Assembly: GCA_012517065.1 (NCBI GenBank)
Contig: JAAYVR010000291.1
Location: forward strand, 1-50,139
Reading direction: 5' to 3'
DNA length: 50,139 bases
From: Verrucomicrobiota bacterium
GTDB lineage: Bacteria > Verrucomicrobiota > Verrucomicrobiia > Limisphaerales > J093
In this document: piece by piece, positions 44,508-50,139 of the stretch
Numbering within the stretch: position 1 is the stretch's first letter
Layout: each line of letters opens with the position of its first letter
The notes under the pieces: generated by a model
Databases searched by the model: none
What the model was told of the DNA's origin: nothing
Seen by the model: only the letters and a program-made list of their open reading frames with translations
Position numbers and translations under genes: made by a program

Positions 44508-45071
44508 TCAATTCGGGTTTCGAACGACCATGCGTTTCAACTCGGCCAGCGAGAGCGACTGCTCTTCCGTGCTTTCCTGTGAGTTCCGGCCCTCGGTTTG
44601 CCTTGCGCCAGTGATGGCGCGGCCGTGGAACGGATTGTGCACCTCTTTTCGGCCCGTTGCCGGGTTGGTCCAGACAACAAACTTGCCCTGAGCGAGGCCG
44701 ACTGTGACTGCTTCTTTGCGCTGGTTTAACTTGAGGAACAACACCACTTCCTCGTCCGGGCGATACTCAGGCTGACCATCCACAACAACTTGTTTGGTGC
44801 CCAGAGTGCCGCCGGCGAGCACAACCTGCAAACGCGCGCCGGGATGTTGACCTTTCCACGTTTCTGTGATTTCCGTGAGCACGCGCGTGACGATCCGGCG
44901 GTCCGCGTCGAGCGTCGTGGTTATCGAGATCACTTTCCCATGCACTATCAGGTCCGATTCCGCGGCAAGCTGTGGGATCGAGAGAGGCACCATTAGGGTC
45001 GCCAGCGCCAACGGAATTGCGCACAAGAAAACAGACCCGGCGATGGCAATCCGAACGAACGCGGTGGTCAT
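44508..45071 (-). CDS. Small exported protein, matrixin-associated
   Basis: 187 residues with a signal peptide (VRIAIAGSVFLCAIPLALAT). The body pattern, AESDLIVHGKVISI, TEITETWKGQHPGARLQVVLAGGTLG, EVVLFLKLNQRK, VGLAQGKFVVW, resembles small uncharacterised proteins that I associate with neighbouring matrixins. I know no defined activity; a protease inhibitor, chaperone or processing partner would be a guess. The ATG overlaps the ftsK stop (ATGA) and the matrixin follows after 9 nt. Confidence 0.75.
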   Translation of the reverse strand: MTTAFVRIAIAGSVFLCAIPLALATLMVPLSIPQLAAESDLIVHGKVISITTTLDADRRIVTRVLTEITETWKGQHPGARLQVVLAGGTLGTKQVVVDGQPEYRPDEEVVLFLKLNQRKEAVTVGLAQGKFVVWTNPATGRKEVHNPFHGRAITGARQTEGRNSQESTEEQSLSLAELKRMVVRNPN

Positions 45072-47803
45072 GGCTCGTCCTGCACGGGGCGACCGTCGGC
45101 GCCCGTGCCGTCAAGGTCAATCAATATGTCACGCGGCTCAGCGCCCTTGCTTGGGCCGACGATGCCGCGGTTTTCAAGCTCGTCCATTATTCTTGCGGCG
45201 CGGGTGTAACCAAGGCGCAGCCTGCGCTGGAGCAGTGACACGCTGGCTTTTTTCTCGCTTCTGATGACTTCGATGCACTGTTGGATCAGCTCCTCATCCT
45301 CGCCGATACCGTTGGTGTCGTCGAAACTGTCGCTTGGACGAGAGAGTTGCTGGTGGATTTCGACCTCGTAACTTGGCTTGCCCTGCTTCGAGATGAACTC
45401 GACGATTCGCGTTATTTCGGGGTCCGTCACGAGCGCGCCCTGGGCGCGGATCAGCTTTGCCGAGCCCGGAGGCAGGTAAAGCATGTCGCCTTTCCCGAGC
45501 AGTTTGTCGGCGCCCATTGCATCGAGGATGGTTCGCGAATCAACCTTGGAAGCGACCTGGAAAGCGATTCGGCATGGTATGTTGGCTTTTATAATGCCGG
45601 TGACGACATCGACACTGGGGCGCTGAGTTGCCACGATACAGTGGATTCCCGCTGCGCGGGCCATTTGTGTGATCCGTGCGATTGCCATTTCCACGTCTGC
45701 AGGCGCCACAAGCATCAGGTCGGCCAGCTCGTCTATTATCACCACTATGTAGCTCAGCTTGTCGGGGATGATGATGTCCTCGTCCTGGGGCACAACGATC
45801 TCTTCGTCCACCTGAACAGCAAATCCGTCGGCGCCGGGCTCGATCTTCTCCTTTCGTGTCGTGAGCGGCAATTCAGGCTCACGCGGTGGAAGCGGTTTGT
45901 TGCGAGGCCGTTCATTGAACGCCCAAATGTTCCGGACGCCCACCCGCGCGAAAATCTGGTATCGCTTCTCCATTTCGCTGACGACCCAGCGAAGGGCGAG
46001 GATAACTTTCTTGGGGTCTGTGACGACCGGAACGACCAGGTGGGGCAGGGTATTGTACTGTTGGAGCTCGACGACCTTCGGGTCGATCATGACGAACCGG
46101 AGCTGGTCTGGCGGGAACCTGTACAACAAGGACGTGACAAGCGCGTTCAGGCAAACCGATTTCCCCGAGCCGGTGCTCCCGGCAATCAGCAGATGCGGCA
46201 TCTCCGAAAGATCAGCCACGATCGGGTGACCGTAAACGTCCTTGCCTATCGCAAGCGGAATTCGCGCCTTCGTTTTTCGCCATTCTTCAGACTCGAGCAG
46301 GTCCCTTATGATCACCTTGGACTTGACAACGTTCGGAACTTCGACGCCGACCGAGCTTTTGCCCGGGACGGGCGCAAGGATGTTGATGCGCTCGGCTTTG
46401 AGGGCGGCAGCGATGTTATTGGCGAGGGCTGTGATTCTTTCAAGCTTGACCCCCGGCGCCGGGTGGAGCTCGTAGCGGGTGATGGTGGGGCCCTTGGTAA
46501 TGTCGCCCAGCGAAACAGGAATCTCGAACTGCGCCAACGTTTGCTGCATGAGCCGTGCGTTGGCCATCAATTCCTCTTTTGACTCGGTCGGCCTGACAGT
46601 GGTGTCAGGGAGGTTCAGCAGGTCAAGAGGCGGCAACTGGTAATTCCCAATTTTCGGCGGGGCTGCGACTGACAGAGGTTTCGAGACTCGCGGCTGGGGT
46701 TTGGGTCTTAGGGGGACCGGACTGCTGGGCGGCGGACTGGCCTTCGGCGCTGTCTGTTCTGGTTCCTCCTTAGTTTGTTCTGCGACTTGTTCGGCGGCAG
46801 GCGCCGCACTCTTCGCGGTGGGAGGGGATTCTGGCGTCGATTCGTGTGCTGCTGCAGACACTTCCTTTGCGGGAATTACCTCATCGATTTCAGGTTCGAT
46901 TTCCTCAGGTTCTTTTGTTTTGGATTCTGCTTGTTTTGCGCCTTGCCGTTCTTCACCGCGTTTGAGCTGTGGCACACTGAGGTCGCGGACTGTTGGTTCT
47001 GGAACAGGTCGCAGATCAGGGCCAAGACCAAGCTTTGGAGCGCGTTCTGGTGTTGGCAATTCTTCGGGTTCCGGAGCTTTTGTGTCCGCAGTTTTTTCAA
47101 GTTCGGCTTGGAGGCGCTTGGCTTCACGTTCGAGTTCGGATGCCCGGCGTTCGAGGGCCTTTTCGTCGTTCAACTGAATCTCCGAGGTTTGGGGGCGCTG
47201 CAAAAGGCTGCGGACCCAGTCGCCAAGCCGGAAATTGGTGAGCCCGTAAAGTCCGATTATCCAAAAAGTCGTGAACAGAATCATCGAACCGACATTGCCG
47301 AAGTAGCCGAAGACATAACGATTGAGGTTGGCGCCCAAGGCGCCGCCGGCACTTCCGACGTTCAGATTAAGAGCAAGCTGCTCCAGAAAACCGGCCTGTG
47401 GCGTTGGTTGTCGCTTTCCCAGACTTTCGAGCACAGACTGGTCCGTGCCAAGGTCAAGCGCAGCCGAGCATACGAACACCAAAAGGATTGCCCATGGCCA
47501 ACGGCGGCGCAGGTAACCGAGCGACTCCAAAAACTGGGCAAGTCCAAACCCGAGCACAAGCACCGGCAGAAGGTAAGCCGAGGCACCGAACGTGAAGAAC
47601 AAACCGTACGCAGCCGTGGCACCAAACCGTCCGATCCAGTTTTGCGTTGGCAGATTCGGCGGATCGCGATTGATGGCCAGATCGGACTTGTCGTAAGTGA
47701 AAAGCGCGACCGCCAGCAAGATGGACAAACTGACCAAAACAATGCCCAGTATGTCGCTTCCGCCGCGACCCGAATCACTCATGGCTGTTCCCTTTCTAGC
47801 CAT
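45068..47803 (-). CDS. ftsK: DNA translocase FtsK/SpoIIIE
   Basis: 911 residues. The N-terminal 190 residues hold four or five membrane helices. Residues about 200-400 form a charged, Pro/Glu/Lys-rich linker. The motor has Walker A AGSTGSGKSVCLN (542-549 core), Walker B IVVIIDELADLMLVAPADVE and IARITQMARAAGIHCIVATQRPSVDVVTG. The C-terminal winged-helix gamma domain (about 840-895, SVSLLQRRLRLGYTRAARIMDELENRGIVGP) reads polar DNA sequences to set the direction of pumping. It moves chromosome ends at the septum for dif/XerCD resolution. An ATG at 47782 is an alternative start. Divergent from the YihY gene with 89 nt between. Its stop overlaps the small exported protein's start. Confidence 0.95.
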   Translation of the reverse strand: MARKGTAMSDSGRGGSDILGIVLVSLSILLAVALFTYDKSDLAINRDPPNLPTQNWIGRFGATAAYGLFFTFGASAYLLPVLVLGFGLAQFLESLGYLRRRWPWAILLVFVCSAALDLGTDQSVLESLGKRQPTPQAGFLEQLALNLNVGSAGGALGANLNRYVFGYFGNVGSMILFTTFWIIGLYGLTNFRLGDWVRSLLQRPQTSEIQLNDEKALERRASELEREAKRLQAELEKTADTKAPEPEELPTPERAPKLGLGPDLRPVPEPTVRDLSVPQLKRGEERQGAKQAESKTKEPEEIEPEIDEVIPAKEVSAAAHESTPESPPTAKSAAPAAEQVAEQTKEEPEQTAPKASPPPSSPVPLRPKPQPRVSKPLSVAAPPKIGNYQLPPLDLLNLPDTTVRPTESKEELMANARLMQQTLAQFEIPVSLGDITKGPTITRYELHPAPGVKLERITALANNIAAALKAERINILAPVPGKSSVGVEVPNVVKSKVIIRDLLESEEWRKTKARIPLAIGKDVYGHPIVADLSEMPHLLIAGSTGSGKSVCLNALVTSLLYRFPPDQLRFVMIDPKVVELQQYNTLPHLVVPVVTDPKKVILALRWVVSEMEKRYQIFARVGVRNIWAFNERPRNKPLPPREPELPLTTRKEKIEPGADGFAVQVDEEIVVPQDEDIIIPDKLSYIVVIIDELADLMLVAPADVEMAIARITQMARAAGIHCIVATQRPSVDVVTGIIKANIPCRIAFQVASKVDSRTILDAMGADKLLGKGDMLYLPPGSAKLIRAQGALVTDPEITRIVEFISKQGKPSYEVEIHQQLSRPSDSFDDTNGIGEDEELIQQCIEVIRSEKKASVSLLQRRLRLGYTRAARIMDELENRGIVGPSKGAEPRDILIDLDGTGADGRPVQDEP

Positions 47804-47892
47804 GACCCGACTCTATTCCACCGCCTCGGGCTGGCAAAGTCCAAAGTGACGGCGCTTGCAGCGTTGGCCACCTTTGGTAATCTGCCCACCAC

Positions 47893-49407
47893 ATGGGCAC
47901 CGACGCCGTAAACCGACTCAAGAAGCTCGAGGAAGAAGCGCGGATTGCATTGGACGATTCCGGAATGGCCCAACGGGAGCATACCCGGGCGTCCAAGTTC
48001 CAGCGGTTTATTCATTTCTGGGCATTGGTAGGCCGCAGCTTCATCCGCAACCGGTGCCCAATGCGGGCTTCGTCGCTTGCTTATGCGAGCTTACTTGCCA
48101 TGGTCCCGATGCTTGCCGTGGTCATCAGCGTGTCGGCAGGACTGCTCAAAACCCAGGGTGAAGAGCCAATTATCCGGTTGATAGATTCACTCGTTGAACG
48201 CCTCACGCCTGCTGCTGTGCCTTCCAAGGGCACTGTGGTCCGGCCACAGGAAAGGTCAGGCGATGCTCAGGCCAATGGTACCACGGCAGCTAACTCTGCG
48301 CGCGGCACGGGCAAAACTCTGATCGATCCCGAAGAGTACGCAAAGCGGCGTCAGGAACTCGCCATGCAGATCAAGGAGTTCATTGGCAACATTCGCAGTG
48401 GCAGCCTTGGTGTCACGGGTATTATTGCGCTCATCTCGATGGCCATTAGCATGCTGAGCAGAATCGAGAACACATTCAACGACATCTGGGGTGTAACGCG
48501 AGGGCGGAGCTGGTTCACAAGAGTGGTTTACTATTGGGGTGCCATGACCTTGGGCCCAATTCTTCTGACGGTGACGATTGCGCTCACCAGCGGGCCGTAC
48601 TTTGAGGCAACCAAGCGGTTTGTGTCGAGTTTTGGGGCGGTTGGCGCCTTTGCCTTCAAGCTTGGCATGGTTGCGTTGCCGTACGTGATCTGGAGCGTGG
48701 CGTTTGCGATCTTCTACAATCTGATGCCAAACACAAAGGTGCGGTGGAATGCGGCGTTTGTGGGAGGCATTGTTGGCGGTTGCCTCTGGCAAATGAACAG
48801 CGAGTTCAGTGTGCTGTATGTTTCCCGGGTGGTAACAAACAGCAAAATCTACGGCAGCCTCGGCATGATCCCCGTCTTCATGGTTGGGCTGTATTTTGCG
48901 TGGGTGATTCTGCTGTTTGGTGCGCAGGTCGCGTATGCCTTTCAGAACCGCCGCGCCTATCTGCAAGAGCGCCAGGCAGAAATTGTGAGCCAGCAAAGCA
49001 GGGAGTTCATAGCGTTGCGCCTGATGACAGCGGTTGCCGCCCGATTTCTGCGGGGCGAGTCCGCTCCTACTCTCACAGCCCTTGCTGAATCAGTCGGTGT
49101 GCCGGGCCGACTGGCGAGCCAATTGCTTGCTGTCCTCGTCGAGGCGAGGCTGATCGAGGAGGTCGGGCACGGTGAACCCGCCTTTTTGCCGGCACGTCCA
49201 CCAGGCCGCATAACCGCTGGCGACGTTATCCATGCTGTCAGAGTTGGACGCGGTCTCGATCTTGCAACACGCGAAGACGACAGTCGAGACGTCGTACGCC
49301 GCGAATATGAACGGATTCTGGAGGCCGAACGCACAACCGCAGCGTCAATTACGATCGAGCACCTTGTTTTGGCCGGAAACCACGCTGCCAGCTCCAAGCC
49401 CGGGTGA
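47893..49407 (+). CDS. YihY/BrkB (formerly RNase BN-like) family membrane protein
   Basis: 504 residues. The core with about six hydrophobic helices spans roughly 35-350. Family landmarks are SLAYASLLAMVPMLAVVISV in the first helix, FNDIWGVTRGRSWFTRVVYYWGAMTLGPILL and YNLMPNTKVRWNAAFVGGIVGGCLWQ, then YGSLGMIPVFMVGLYFAWVILLFGAQVAYAF. Residues about 365-500 form a soluble part with a winged-helix-like look (LTALAESVGVPGRLASQLLAVLVEARLIEEV), unusual for plain YihY. Function in the family is not settled. Earlier annotation as RNase BN is not supported. The ATG is 89 nt from the divergent ftsK start. Confidence 0.85.
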   Translation: MGTDAVNRLKKLEEEARIALDDSGMAQREHTRASKFQRFIHFWALVGRSFIRNRCPMRASSLAYASLLAMVPMLAVVISVSAGLLKTQGEEPIIRLIDSLVERLTPAAVPSKGTVVRPQERSGDAQANGTTAANSARGTGKTLIDPEEYAKRRQELAMQIKEFIGNIRSGSLGVTGIIALISMAISMLSRIENTFNDIWGVTRGRSWFTRVVYYWGAMTLGPILLTVTIALTSGPYFEATKRFVSSFGAVGAFAFKLGMVALPYVIWSVAFAIFYNLMPNTKVRWNAAFVGGIVGGCLWQMNSEFSVLYVSRVVTNSKIYGSLGMIPVFMVGLYFAWVILLFGAQVAYAFQNRRAYLQERQAEIVSQQSREFIALRLMTAVAARFLRGESAPTLTALAESVGVPGRLASQLLAVLVEARLIEEVGHGEPAFLPARPPGRITAGDVIHAVRVGRGLDLATREDDSRDVVRREYERILEAERTTAASITIEHLVLAGNHAASSKPG

Positions 49408-50139
49408 ACACCGTCCGAACGCAGCAGCCAGGAATCCACCCGAACCCCGGCCATCCTGCTGGACATCGGTTTAACCCCCGTATTTCATCACATCCCAGTA
49501 ACAGGGTCTAACACGGTCTTTTCGACGCGGGCCGGTCGCAACTTGAATTCCAGCTTTGGGTGCCGATTTTCCCGAAAATGCAGCAGGGTAATCCTCAGAA
49601 TGAGCAATACTGTCTCGCAACGCTGCGCAACAGCTTGTGGGTTCGAGGTCTGTTATTCTCGGGATTTCCCCCGAGGGGGACTGCAACGGTGACAGGCTAC
49701 CAGGGCTAAGCGCCACTCGCTACCACGGAGCTTGGCCAGCACCTGGTCCCGTTTGACTCTCGGAGTGTGTTGTGCGATTTTACTTCCAAATAGAGGGACA
49801 GACACGGTATTTGGGCGCCCGCGGTTCTGACCCGGACCCGCCCAACCAGTCGGCCAATGGGAGGCACGGCTGCGCGCCCGTCGCTCTGTTACAAGGAGAA
49901 CAACAATACAAATCAAGGAGGTTGTAATGAGACTGCCCAGAACTAAACTTCAGGGTAAAACCGTTCTGTATCACTGCATGTCTAGCCCGGAAATCTCACC
50001 GCAATGAAGCTCTGGGTCTTTTGGTCTGGTCAGGCGGCGAGATTTCCGGGCTAGTCGGTGGTACAACGTGCGGATGGACCGGCCCGGGACGGTGTGTGCC
50101 GAGAGGTTCAGGAGCGTTGTTGTGGAGGACAATCCTGAG
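49408..50139. other. Gene-free right edge with repeat motifs
   Basis: No credible gene. It holds a small hairpin CTCGGG(49658-49663)/CCCGAG(49670-49675), a motif GGGACAGACACGGTATTT at 49795-49812 related to the left-edge repeats, and a full A hairpin at 49983-50054. Nothing else is assigned. Confidence 0.55.
49983..50054 (+). repeat. Family A hairpin repeat, copy 8
   Basis: Longest arms of the family: TAGCCCGGAAATCTCACCGC (49983-50002) and GGCGGCGAGATTTCCGGGCTA (50034-50054). With the flanking bases the ends read CTAG...CTAG. The loop AATGAAGCTCTGGGTCTTTTG is in the reference orientation. Confidence 0.85.

Noticed and set aside
45281-46582. 433-codon plus-strand open frame
   Set aside because: It lies opposite the FtsK motor domain, whose Walker motifs are unambiguous; the antisense peptide has no recognisable domain.
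11505-50054. CRISPR array interpretation of the repeats
   Set aside because: Repeats are dispersed, palindromic and not regularly spaced with unique spacers, and no cas gene is present.

Overview
The window looks like a Verrucomicrobiota chromosome segment, of the Limisphaera/Pedosphaera type. This is inferred from gene content: several exported proteins with Tat leaders, a verrucomicrobial C-terminal fold in two large secreted proteins, CRTAC1/UnbV proteins, a matrixin, enolase-superfamily and Gfo/Idh/MocA enzymes, and GC-rich intergenic repeats. I recognise no rRNA, tRNA, CRISPR array, transposase or phage gene. About 31 intact protein genes and one gene fragment can be supported.

Layout. 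0.6-3 kb (minus): argS behind a PTS IIA/PtsN-like gene. 3.4-11.4 kb (plus): rRNA methyltransferase rlmD, a polytopic DUF2723-like TPR protein, a GT4 glycosyltransferase, a WecA/MraY-family phosphosugar transferase (a likely surface-glycan cassette) and a Tat-exported protein resembling sugar isomerases. 11.8-13.5 kb: a CPA2-type antiporter with a universal stress protein. 13.5-19 kb: a large secreted GH-A-like glycosidase, a shortened PQQ-propeller protein and a class V aminotransferase. 19.3-24.5 kb (plus): a BASS transporter followed by three enzymes with export signals (mandelate-racemase-type dehydratase, RraA-type aldolase, ManD-type dehydratase), which reads as a sugar-acid or organic-acid catabolic operon. 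24.6-26.4 kb (minus): a type II restriction-modification pair with an XhoI/PaeR7I-like nuclease. 27.1-30.2 kb (minus): anmK, mazG, proB. 30.6-36.1 kb: fhs, a Gfo/Idh/MocA oxidoreductase and an APC permease. 36.9-39.1 kb: a secreted protein built from two alternating repeat modules. 39.3-41.6 kb (minus): an ASPIC/UnbV-VCBS protein coupled to a small c-type haem protein. 41.7-42.1 kb: an N-terminal GH130-like fragment cut off at a repeat. 42.7-47.8 kb (minus): ftsK, a small secreted protein and a matrixin, tightly packed. 47.9-49.4 kb: a YihY/BrkB membrane protein.

The most unusual feature is the intergenic DNA. Nearly every gap longer than 300 bases carries short dispersed repeats. Family A is a hairpin of about 65-75 nt with CTARCCCGGAAATCTCACCG-type arms, in eight copies. 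Family B is 69 nt, with two copies differing at one position and a third eroded and inverted. Family C is a unit bounded by two related CAACGNGYCTGTC half-repeats spaced exactly 116 nt apart in all four full copies. Family D is about 130 nt in two copies, and family E is a less conserved block next to C. Related GTGACAGACACGATATT motifs lie at both window edges. No transposase is present, so these are non-autonomous here.
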